From the NCBI RefSeq assembly GCF_001427125.1, contig NZ_LMGK01000025.1, positions 551,601 to 615,600 on the forward strand: DNA of 64,000 nt, given 5' to 3'. The notes beneath the pieces were generated by a model. The model had not been told where the DNA came from. It was given only the letters and a program-made list of their open reading frames with translations, and did not search any database. The translations under genes and the position numbers were made by a program. The first letter of the stretch is position 1. Every line of letters begins with the position of its first letter. Positions 42,210-49,994 of this stretch are shown piece by piece. Origin of the DNA: Pseudomonas sp. Root562. Lineage in GTDB: Bacteria > Pseudomonadota > Gammaproteobacteria > Pseudomonadales > Pseudomonadaceae.

Positions 42210-43826
42210 TCATGCAAGGGGGGATTCCCTCATCCCTACCCCCTTGCGCCCTAGCTGCTTGACACCATACATGGCCTGATCCGCTGCTTTAAGTAATGCG
42301 TCGAGAGATTGCCCATGAACAGGACACAGCGAAACTCCGACGCTGCACGACACTGAAAGCTCCCCCGCACTTGTCGCGACTGTCTGGGCGATGGTGTCAA
42401 ATACCCTCGCCGCTTGCGACTCAGCGCTCTGGGGGTCAGAAAGATTGGAGATCAGCATCACAAATTCGTCGCCGCCGTATCGGGCAGCCGTGTCACATGA
42501 CCGGGTGGCTTGAAGCATGCGGCGTGCAACCGCTTGCAAAACCTGGTCGCCGACTTCATGACCGTACTTGTCGTTGACCTCCTTGAAATGATCCAAGTCG
42601 ATCAAAAGCACAGCGAACGGAATCCCTTTCACTTCCCAATCCGAGATGGCCTGGGCAAAACGCTCAGCGAACAGGTAACGGTTAGGCAGTTGCGTGAGTA
42701 CATCATGGGTTGCCAGATAGGCTGAGCGTTCGTGCTCAACTTCGGCTCTTTCTATCGCCTTGAAATGCGTGATCAATACCATCGGCATCAGCACCAGAGC
42801 GCCGGCGAGTACCAAAAGAATCATCAACATTTCTTCAGTAAGGACATCCCCGAAACGAAGTTGCCGGTCGAATACCAGCGTCATGGGCTGCGATGTACTG
42901 CGGATCTCGACACGGTCGTTCAATTGCGGCAAAAACAGGCGATCAAGGAAGCCAGCCTGTTGAACGTGCGTGGAAAAAACATCGCTTTCAGAACCGGCTG
43001 CGGTCTTCAGCACGGCAGTTATATGAACCAGTGGGTCGACGTTAGCGTGATTGACGGCATCAAGAAGAGAGCCCGTCTTGATCAACAGCAATGACACCAT
43101 AGTGCTACCAAAAAAATTGGGGCTGGGGCTCGTTCGCTCTTGGTCAGGCCGGTTGACTAACTGCATCAGAATGTAAGCACTACCGCCCTCGTACATGGAA
43201 AAAACGGGAGAAACCACGGGTTTCTGGCTGCTTTGGGCGCGTGCCAGCGCGTAGGAAAGGTAAGCGACCGTTTCTAACCTCACCCCGTAAATCGAACTGG
43301 ATTCAGGGAGCAAGGGGTACATAAACAAAACGGGCCAGGTCTCTTTGAGGAAGGCCTGAGGTTGGCTTGGCTGCCCAGTGAGACTTGGGAAATCCTTGAG
43401 CTCAAAGTCTGGGCGCCATGTGCGCCGCAACAGATCCTCAAAGGCGGATTGCTCGGCGACAGGCACGGAGCGGGCTGCCTCGAGCATGTAGATATGCGGG
43501 TAGGCCGACAATACGACTGCCGCATATCGGGACGTCGCTTCGGTATCACTCTGGTCTACGGCTTGCAGGAATGCAGAGAAGCCCGAGAGCACAGCTTCAT
43601 TGGTATCAAGCTGATTGCGCACAATCCCAGAGATGTTTTGCACGTACTCGGAAAAATACGTTTCCCTTCGCTGAGTCTCGGACTTCAGCAATAGTAACGC
43701 CGAAAAAACCACCAGACCGACCGCTAAAAAAATAAAGCCCATCAGCGAGTTGCGCCGCTTTGTCCATATCATCCTGATCTTCCGATTTCGCGGTGCGTCC
43801 AAATTACTGTCACGCTCTACAAGCAT
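42210..43826 (-). CDS. Membrane diguanylate cyclase with CHASE sensor domain
   Basis: 538 residues from an ATG with GAAGG upstream. Membrane helix at about 27-47, extracytoplasmic CHASE domain about 65-290 (YVQNISGIVRNQLDTNEAVL, YPHIYMLEAARSVP), second helix about 330-352, then GGDEF (HDVLTQLPNRYLFAERFAQA to the end). The active site is RYGGDEF, and RSCD five residues before it is an intact inhibitory I-site. It should make cyclic di-GMP in response to a small periplasmic ligand. Confidence 0.92.
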   Translation of the reverse strand: MLVERDSNLDAPRNRKIRMIWTKRRNSLMGFIFLAVGLVVFSALLLLKSETQRRETYFSEYVQNISGIVRNQLDTNEAVLSGFSAFLQAVDQSDTEATSRYAAVVLSAYPHIYMLEAARSVPVAEQSAFEDLLRRTWRPDFELKDFPSLTGQPSQPQAFLKETWPVLFMYPLLPESSSIYGVRLETVAYLSYALARAQSSQKPVVSPVFSMYEGGSAYILMQLVNRPDQERTSPSPNFFGSTMVSLLLIKTGSLLDAVNHANVDPLVHITAVLKTAAGSESDVFSTHVQQAGFLDRLFLPQLNDRVEIRSTSQPMTLVFDRQLRFGDVLTEEMLMILLVLAGALVLMPMVLITHFKAIERAEVEHERSAYLATHDVLTQLPNRYLFAERFAQAISDWEVKGIPFAVLLIDLDHFKEVNDKYGHEVGDQVLQAVARRMLQATRSCDTAARYGGDEFVMLISNLSDPQSAESQAARVFDTIAQTVATSAGELSVSCSVGVSLCPVHGQSLDALLKAADQAMYGVKQLGRKGVGMRESPLA

Positions 43827-43919
43827 TCAGCCTTCAGCGAAACAACTTGTATTTTTCCATGCCCCTGACTGTAGCGTCTCGTTTCGTCAGGTGAAAATTT
43901 TGATCACGTGGGCAAGCGC

Positions 43920-44158
43920 CTAAACCACGGTCATGGATTGTCGCTCCGTAAGAACCTCCAGCAACTGCTTGTGGTTAAGCCGCTGACACTCGTCCCGAAC
44001 TTCCTCTCGAATTTGATAGGTCGTCTTCAAGCGACGTTTTTCTTCGTTGTCATAGATGTTGAAACCGATGGCGCAGTCTCACAATAGAAGCGCATTCCAT
44101 CACGCGTCGATCCAGTCTCTGTCGGGATTGCAGGGACAACAACGAATCTGGAAATCAT
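43920..44158 (-). pseudogene. Frameshifted small hypothetical gene
   Basis: An ATG at 44158 with GGAGAGG upstream starts MISRFVVVPAIPTETGSTRD GMRFYCE; the other frame then continues DCAIGFNIYDNEEKRRLKTT YQIREEVRDECQRLNHKQLL to a TAG at 43920. The join lies near 44078. The N-terminal block is one I associate with a short Pseudomonas hypothetical family. One base has been gained or lost, so the intact protein is not made unless by programmed frameshifting, for which I see no slippery site. Confidence 0.55.
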
Positions 44159-44421
44159 CTTCAGGCCCTCTCCTAACACACCCTAAGGTTTAGCGGCTAT
44201 TTGCCAGCACGACAAGTGACTGGCGAGTGTTTCCGATGACAAGCACCGCGGCCTGAGAGCGGTTCGCATCGCACATAAAGTCGGCTATCCAGGCTGCGAC
44301 AGGCAAAAAAACGCCCACAAGCAGCCGCTGGACACACTAGTGGCTAATCGGTAACGTCGACCCTCGATACTGAATTTATCCCGTAGTTGAGTCGTCAGGC
44401 GTATTGGTTGGAGACGTTGCA

Positions 44422-44976
44422 ATGACAACAATCGATAGGAAATTCCGATTCGAAGCAAAGCTTCTCCGCCCGGCAAAGCCTGGTAATGATACGTCCTGGG
44501 CGTTCCTGATATTGCCAGCAGACGCGAGTGAACAGCTTCCAAGGCGAGGAAGAACGACAGTTGAAGGCACAATCAATGGGCACCCCTTCCAGGCAACCCT
44601 TGAGCCTGATGGTCAACTGAGCCATTGGCTGCCGGTCGGCAGAGAGCTACTCGAAGCCGCAGGCGCAGCTGTGGGGGACGTCGTTACGCTGGAGCTAGCC
44701 TCTGTGAAGAAGGAACCCGAGCCTGACATACCGGCAGATTTTCAAGAGGCACTCGCAGCTACTCCTGAGGCGCTTAAAGTCTGGAACAATACGACGACCA
44801 TCGCACGAGTAGACTGGATACACTGGATCACTTCAGCCAAGCAACTCAAGACCCGCGCGAAACGAATCGGTGATGCCTGCGATATGCTCGCCAGCGGCAA
44901 GAAGCACGTTTGCTGTTTCGACCCGTCCGGTTACTACAGTAAGGCCTTCCGTGCGCCCGAGGCGGATAATTCTTGA
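44422..44976 (+). CDS. DUF1905/YdeI-family protein
   Basis: 184 residues from the ATG at 44422 (GGAG 9 nt upstream). Residues 5-95 are a DUF1905 beta-barrel (FRFEAKLLRPAKPGNDTSWA, GRTTVEGTINGHPFQATLEP). A YdeI/OmpD-associated C-terminal part follows (DFQEALAATPEALKVWNNTT, IHWITSAKQLKTRAKRIGDA). Relatives have been described as bacteriocin-protection proteins. The final 30 residues are Cys-rich (CDMLASGKKHVCCFDPSGYY) and unlike the usual ending, so the C-terminus may have been altered. Confidence 0.75.
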   Translation: MTTIDRKFRFEAKLLRPAKPGNDTSWAFLILPADASEQLPRRGRTTVEGTINGHPFQATLEPDGQLSHWLPVGRELLEAAGAAVGDVVTLELASVKKEPEPDIPADFQEALAATPEALKVWNNTTTIARVDWIHWITSAKQLKTRAKRIGDACDMLASGKKHVCCFDPSGYYSKAFRAPEADNS

Positions 44977-45237
44977 ATGGGGCATTACGTTGCATCGCCA
45001 GCAAAGGAGGCAAGAAAAACTGATCAATTTTGTGCGCTGCATTCCTTGCTAGGAAGCAGCGCCAGGGAACACTCGAGCTTCGGTTCGAACCCTTTTATGA
45101 CCAGAATCCTTTATGCAGTAGGCTGACCTTGCGCTGGCCCTTGGTAAATACTTCGCGACACGGCAACGCAAGCGGCATCGAATTGGGGCATTTCTGAACG
45201 ACAGCCTGCACGCTGGCAGCCCATGTTCGGGTTTGGG

Positions 45238-46422
45238 TTACAAAACCTCGAACAATCCCGCCGCCCCCATCCCGCCACCCACACACATCGTTATCACTAC
45301 GAACTTCACCCCCCGCCGCTTTCCTTCCAGCAACGCGTGCCCAACCATTCGCGCGCCGCTCATGCCGTAGGGATGCCCAATGGAAATTGCGCCGCCATTG
45401 ACGTTCAGTTTCGCCGGATCGATCCCCAACTGTTGTGCGCAATACAACACTTGGCAGGCAAACGCCTCGTTCAATTCCCACAAGCCGATATCGTCCACCT
45501 TCAACCCGTGCTGACGGAGCAGCTTGGGCACTGCCAGTACGGGGCCGATACCCATCTCTTCTGGCGCCAGTCCGGCGACTGCGATCCCTCGATACAGGCC
45601 CAAGGGTGCAATGCCTGATCGCGCAGCCACTGCCCCCTCAAGTAAAACGCAGGCGCTGGCGCCGTCGGACAACTGACTGGCATTGCCGGCCGTGACACTA
45701 CCGCCCTTCACTATCGGCTTGAGTCCTTGCAGATCGCTGAGTTGGGTTGTCGGCCTGTTGCCTTCATCCTGGACAAGCGTGACATCCTGATAGCTCACCG
45801 CCCCGCTCTCCTTGTCAACGACTCGCTTGCGTGCCTTGACCGGAACAATTTCGTCGGCGAAAACACCAGCTTCCTGCGCCGCCGCGGTGCGTTGTTGAGA
45901 CTCAAGCGCATAGGCGTCCTGCGCTTCCCGACTGATGCCATACCGGCGCGCAACGAGTTCGGCCGTTTGTAGCATTGGCATGTACGCATGCTCGCTCATG
46001 CGCAGCACGTTGGCATCGAACGCCTCGCTCGCCATTTGATTGTGAGCATTCTGCACCAGGCTGATCTGCTCTTGCCCGGCACCAACGGTCACCTGCATGC
46101 CGTCGACGATGATCTGCTTGGCGGCGATGGCAATGGCCATCAGGCCCGATGCGCACTGGCGGTCAATCGTCTGCCCACTGACCGAAATGGGCAAGCCTGC
46201 GGCCAGGGCCGACAAACGCGCCGGGTTGATGGCCGCAGTGCCGCTCTGCATGGCCGTACCCAGCACCAGGTCTTCGATCTGACCCGGCTCGATGCCAGCA
46301 CGCTCGACTGCTGCGCGAATGGCAACGGCCGTCATACTGGGCGTCTTGAGGTCATTGAATGCGCCACGCATCGCCTTGGCGATCGGTGTGCGAGCGGTGG
46401 AAACAATCACGGCGTCTTTCAT
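45238..46422 (-). CDS. Thiolase (acetyl-CoA C-acyltransferase)
   Basis: 394 residues. The acyl-accepting Cys90 is in TIDRQCASGLMAIAIAAKQI; the second active-site set is GGAISIGHPYG (His) and VITMCVGGGMGAAGLFEVL (Cys near 378). It condenses or cleaves beta-ketoacyl-CoA. Its ATG overlaps the stop of the upstream thioesterase gene (ATGA), and a remnant of an iron alcohol dehydrogenase lies before that, so the original operon was probably a short-chain fatty or hydroxy acid catabolic unit. Confidence 0.92.
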   Translation of the reverse strand: MKDAVIVSTARTPIAKAMRGAFNDLKTPSMTAVAIRAAVERAGIEPGQIEDLVLGTAMQSGTAAINPARLSALAAGLPISVSGQTIDRQCASGLMAIAIAAKQIIVDGMQVTVGAGQEQISLVQNAHNQMASEAFDANVLRMSEHAYMPMLQTAELVARRYGISREAQDAYALESQQRTAAAQEAGVFADEIVPVKARKRVVDKESGAVSYQDVTLVQDEGNRPTTQLSDLQGLKPIVKGGSVTAGNASQLSDGASACVLLEGAVAARSGIAPLGLYRGIAVAGLAPEEMGIGPVLAVPKLLRQHGLKVDDIGLWELNEAFACQVLYCAQQLGIDPAKLNVNGGAISIGHPYGMSGARMVGHALLEGKRRGVKFVVITMCVGGGMGAAGLFEVL

Positions 46423-46883
46423 GGTTCAAGTTCCTTGTTCGATGAGGGCTGGCAGTCGCTGACCAGCTCACTCAGTGCCAGGCGCAGCCGTTCGGGAATC
46501 GGCGCCGGGCGGCGTTGAAGACGGTCAACAAACACATGCACGAAACGCCCGGTCGCACAGGCCAGTGCCTGGCCTTCACGGAACACCGCAAGTTGATAAT
46601 GCACAGAGCTGTTACCCAGTCTGCTGACCGCCAGTGCCACCTCGATGGGCTCGGGGAACGCAACCGGCGCGTGGTAATCGCAGCCGGAGCTCACCACCAG
46701 GCCGATCACCGGACCTGCGTGGATATCCAGCCCTCCCTGCTGGATCAGGACGCTGTTCACGGCAGTGTCGAAGAAACCGTAAAAGACGACATTGTTGACG
46801 TGTCCATACACGTCGTTGTCGTGCCAACGGGTGTTGATCGTTGTGAAGTGCCGATAGCCGGCACGCTGCCTGAGGTCGGTCAT
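46419..46883 (-). CDS. Hotdog-fold acyl-CoA thioesterase (4HBT/YbgC-like)
   Basis: 154 residues from the ATG at 46883. TTINTRWHDNDVYGHVNNVV carries the conserved Asp of the 4-hydroxybenzoyl-CoA thioesterase type, and SSGCDYHAPVAFPEPIEVAL is the second block. It releases acids from acyl-CoA. Its start codon overlaps the stop of the truncated alcohol dehydrogenase upstream (ATGA), and its stop overlaps the thiolase ATG, so it was translated in tight coupling with both. Confidence 0.88.
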   Translation of the reverse strand: MTDLRQRAGYRHFTTINTRWHDNDVYGHVNNVVFYGFFDTAVNSVLIQQGGLDIHAGPVIGLVVSSGCDYHAPVAFPEPIEVALAVSRLGNSSVHYQLAVFREGQALACATGRFVHVFVDRLQRRPAPIPERLRLALSELVSDCQPSSNKELEP

Positions 46884-46966
46884 CAATATGCCGCTTCATA
46901 AATGGCCAACGCGTCGGCTTCGGTGAGTGTGCGCGGGTTGTTCACGAGCAGACGCTGCTGTTGCAT
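46883..46966 (-). pseudogene. 3' remnant of an iron-containing alcohol dehydrogenase gene
   Basis: The last 27 or so codons read MQQQRLLVNNPRTLTEADALAIYEAAY in pieces typical of the C-terminus of iron-containing alcohol dehydrogenases (RLLVNNPR, then ALAIYEAAY). Upstream the reading frame runs straight into the inverse of another gene, so all the rest (about 350 codons) has been deleted. Confidence 0.65.
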
Positions 46967-47416
46967 CCGCACTCGCAAGGTGGCGGGCCGGGCTGGCTGA
47001 CGGCAATCAAGAACGACAAGGTCAAGGCCATTGTGGCGTTCGAGCCGGGTAGCAGCTTCGTCTTCCCGCAGGGTGAACTGCCGGCGCCGATTCCCAGTGC
47101 GTTCGACACGGTGCAAGGCGCGGCGGTGCCAATGGAACAATTCATGGCACTGACGCGCATTCCGATCCTGATCCTCTACGGCGACAACATCCCGGAACAG
47201 GCCGTCGACCTGCCCGCCCAGGACAGTTGGCGCGCCCGCCTGAAGATGGCCCGGCTATGGCGTGATGCGGTCAATCGGCATGGGGGCGACGTGCGACTGA
47301 TCCATTTGCCGGAGATTGGCATCAACGGCAATACCCATTTCCCCATGTCGGATTTGAACAACGTGCAGATCGCCGACCTGGTGTCGCAATTCCTCAAAGA
47401 AAAACAGCTGGATTAA
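46967..47416 (+). pseudogene. 3' remnant of an alpha/beta hydrolase gene
   Basis: The frame begins HSQGGGPGWLTAIKNDKVKA, which is the nucleophile elbow (GHSQGG) normally near residue 170 of a roughly 330-residue exported hydrolase, and continues intact to the stop (AIVAFEPGSSFVFPQGELPA, NRHGGDVRLIHLPEIGINGN). The N-terminal half, the preceding Gly and any start are absent; a translation from the TTG at 46961 would have no signal peptide or oxyanion loop. Truncated by the same deletion as the dehydrogenase. Confidence 0.75.
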
Positions 47417-47465
47417 CCCCTCTCCCTATTGCACTGCCGCCCTTATTATTACTCAGGAGCCTCAC

Positions 47466-48521
47466 GTGAAAAACACCCTTCTCAAAGCCACGCTCATGTC
47501 GGCGCTGGTCGGTCTCTCTGCGGGCGAAGCTGGCGCTGCGGACTACAAAAAGAACCCGTTCACCCTGGCGTACGACGGCGCCCTGACCCGCAACGAACCG
47601 GGCAAGGTCAACATCCACCCGGTCAGCTACAAGCTCAATGGCCTGGACATCGCTGCCAACGTTTACACCCCGGCCAACTACGATGCGAAGAAGGTCTACC
47701 CGACCGTTGTGGTCGCGCATCCGAACGGCGGCGTCAAAGAGCAGGTCGCCGGTCTGTACGCCCAGCGCCTGGCCGAACAGGGCTACATCACGATCACCGC
47801 CGATGCGGCCTACCAGGGCGCAAGTGGCGGACAGCCTCGCAGCATCGACAAGCCGGCGTATCGCATCGAAGACATCCACGGCATGGCAGACTTCATCAGC
47901 CAATATGCGGGCGTCGATAGCACGCGCCTGGGCTTGCTTGGCATCTGTGGCGGTGGCGGTTACTCGCTGGCCGCGGCGCAAACCGACAAGCGCTTCAAAT
48001 CGCTGGCGACGGTGAGCATGTTCAACTCGGGACGCGTGCGCCGCAACGGCTATAACGACTCGCAACTGGACAGCATCCAGCAACGCCTGCAACAAGCGTC
48101 GGCTGCCCGCGCGCAGGAAGCCGCCGGTGGCGCGGTGCTGTATTCGGGTGATGCCAACCTCACCGATGAGCAGATCGCCAAGCTGCCCTTCGAACTGTAT
48201 CGCCAAGGCTACGAGTACTACTGGAAGACCCATGCGCATCCGAATTCGACCTTCAAATACACCACGAGCAGCCTGCTGGACCTGATGCGTTTTGACGCGA
48301 CCAATCAGATCGAGCTGATCAATCAGCCATTGCTGATGATCGCCGGCAGCAAGGCTGACAGCCTGTACATGAGCCAGGATGCATTTCCCAAGGCCACCGG
48401 CACCCAGGACAAGGAATTGTTCATCATCGACGGCGCCACCCACATCGAAACCTACTGGGTCCCACGTTATGTCGACGCGGCCATTGGCAAACTGACAGCG
48501 TTCTACGCACGAACCCTTTGA
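47466..48521 (+). CDS. Exported alpha/beta hydrolase with Cys nucleophile (dienelactone hydrolase-like)
   Basis: 351 residues from a GTG with AGGAG 7 nt upstream. Signal peptide to about residue 24 (GEAGA). The nucleophile elbow is LGLLGICGGGGYSLAAAQTD, so Cys takes the place of Ser, as in dienelactone hydrolases. His is in IDGATHIETYWVP and the acid likely in IAGSKADSLYM. Related polypeptides are annotated as YcjY-like or DLH-family hydrolases. It follows the truncated hydrolase gene by 49 bp and precedes a LysR regulator gene on the same strand. Confidence 0.85.
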   Translation: MKNTLLKATLMSALVGLSAGEAGAADYKKNPFTLAYDGALTRNEPGKVNIHPVSYKLNGLDIAANVYTPANYDAKKVYPTVVVAHPNGGVKEQVAGLYAQRLAEQGYITITADAAYQGASGGQPRSIDKPAYRIEDIHGMADFISQYAGVDSTRLGLLGICGGGGYSLAAAQTDKRFKSLATVSMFNSGRVRRNGYNDSQLDSIQQRLQQASAARAQEAAGGAVLYSGDANLTDEQIAKLPFELYRQGYEYYWKTHAHPNSTFKYTTSSLLDLMRFDATNQIELINQPLLMIAGSKADSLYMSQDAFPKATGTQDKELFIIDGATHIETYWVPRYVDAAIGKLTAFYARTL

Positions 48522-48603
48522 CAGGCTCTTCGGGGGTCGCGCATCCAGCCGGAACCTGCTTAGATGGCATAATCACGCGCTGCCCCATGAGAGGCTCTCA
48601 TCA

Positions 48604-49497
48604 ATGTCCCGCGCCAATCTCAACGATCTGCAAGCCTTCGTGGTCATCGCCCGCGAAGGCAGCTTCACCCGCGCGGCGGCGCAGCTGGGCGTCTCGCAAT
48701 CCGCGCTGAGCCACACCATGCGTGCGCTCGAAACCCGGCTTGGGGTTCGTCTGCTGACGCGAACCACACGCAGCGTCTCCCCTACCGAAGCCGGGCAACG
48801 CCTGTATCAAAGCATGGCACCGCGCTTTGACGAGATCGAGCTTGAACTGGCCGCGGTCAGCGAGTTTCGCGATACCCCGGCAGGCAATGTGCGGATCTCC
48901 GCCTCCGAACATGCGGCGAACAATATTCTTTGGCCCAAGTTGATGAAGGTCCTGCCCGACTACCCGGACATCAAGGTCGAAATCACCGTCGACTACGCCC
49001 TCTCCGACATCGTCGCGCAGCGCTATGACGCCGGCGTGCGGCTGGGGGACCAGGTAGCCAAGGACATGATCGCCGTGCCTATCGGTCCGCCGTTACGCAT
49101 CGCCGTCGTAGGATCCCCCGAGTATTTCAAACACAGACCCATTCCCAGGGAACCAGGAGATCTGGCCGCTCAAAACTGCATCAATCTACGCCTGCCCACC
49201 CACGGGAGCCTGATGCAATGGGATTTTGAAAAGGACGGACACGAACTCAAGGCGCGCGTCGAGGGACAGTGGACGTTCAACAGCAGCGTGCCGATCCTGC
49301 GTGCGGCTGTGGCGGGATGCGGCTTGGGGTTCCTGCCAGAAGATATGGTCGCCAAAGAGCTGGCTGACGGAAGCCTGGTGCGAGTGTTGGAAGATTGGTG
49401 CCAGCCCTTTGCCGGTTACCATCTCTATTACCCCAATCGCCGTGAACACTCATCAGCGTTTGGCGTTGTAGTTGAAGCGTTGCTCTACAAGCGCTGA
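48604..49497 (+). CDS. LysR-family transcriptional regulator
   Basis: 297 residues. The helix-turn-helix lies at residues 5-62 (DLQAFVVIAREGSFTRAAAQ, GVSQSALSHTMRALETRLGV). The effector domain starts ISASEHAANNILWPKLMKVL and ends with LEDWCQPFAGYHLYYPNRRE, the pattern of the AaeR/DsdC-like subgroup. Same strand as the hydrolase at 47466, so it is not in the usual divergent layout; its target is unclear. The truncated hydrolase/dehydrogenase pair may once have been under its control. Confidence 0.9.
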   Translation: MSRANLNDLQAFVVIAREGSFTRAAAQLGVSQSALSHTMRALETRLGVRLLTRTTRSVSPTEAGQRLYQSMAPRFDEIELELAAVSEFRDTPAGNVRISASEHAANNILWPKLMKVLPDYPDIKVEITVDYALSDIVAQRYDAGVRLGDQVAKDMIAVPIGPPLRIAVVGSPEYFKHRPIPREPGDLAAQNCINLRLPTHGSLMQWDFEKDGHELKARVEGQWTFNSSVPILRAAVAGCGLGFLPEDMVAKELADGSLVRVLEDWCQPFAGYHLYYPNRREHSSAFGVVVEALLYKR

Positions 49498-49592
49498 GTC
49501 ATCGACCTTCAAGCCGTCTCAATTTTACCAACGGTGTTTGTCACTTTGACCTGAGCGCCTGACATCCCGGATGCTAACTGCTGGAATGCACT

Positions 49593-49937
49593 TCAAGCGC
49601 AGGTCGCAAGACACAATTGCTCGGGCAACAACTCCGAAGGCCATCCGCCCGAACAATTGAACGCTTCCAGACACAGAGTCCGGTTGTCCTCGGACCAGCA
49701 GACAAAGACGCCCCGCGGACTCAGGGCGGCATGATTGAATGTCCAGCACCGCTCCTTCACTTCATTTGCCCATCGCCCCTCTAGCGAATACTCAATGATC
49801 GAGTAAAAGCCAGCATTGGTTTTCTCTCGCGCAATCACTCGAAACATTCGGTTATCAGACCTGGCTAATGCCGAGCCTATTTCCTCACCGGCAAACAGGT
49901 GAGAGAGCGCGAAAATCTCAATCTGGTCGAGGGGCAT
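49593..49937 (-). CDS. Hypothetical protein
   Basis: About 114 residues from the ATG at 49937 (a TTG three codons earlier is possible). No signal peptide, membrane helix or known motif. It contains RMFRVIAREKTNAGFYSIIE and GVFVCWSEDNRTLCLEAFNC and is rich in Cys towards the C-terminus. The ribosome binding site is weak. Reality as a gene is likely from length and lack of a better frame, but not certain. Confidence 0.45.
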   Translation of the reverse strand: MPLDQIEIFALSHLFAGEEIGSALARSDNRMFRVIAREKTNAGFYSIIEYSLEGRWANEVKERCWTFNHAALSPRGVFVCWSEDNRTLCLEAFNCSGGWPSELLPEQLCLATCA

Positions 49938-49994
49938 CTGAGTCAATTCATTTAGTCAGCGCGCATGGACTGCGTAGCCGAATGACAGCCGACT

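Noticed and set aside
45081..45100. GGTTCGAACCC, resembling a tRNA T-arm
   Set aside because: No acceptor, D or anticodon arms can be folded around it and no CCA follows at the right distance.
46961..47416. Open frame at 46961 as an intact small hydrolase
   Set aside because: It begins at the nucleophile elbow; the oxyanion loop, signal peptide and half the fold are missing, so it is called a remnant.
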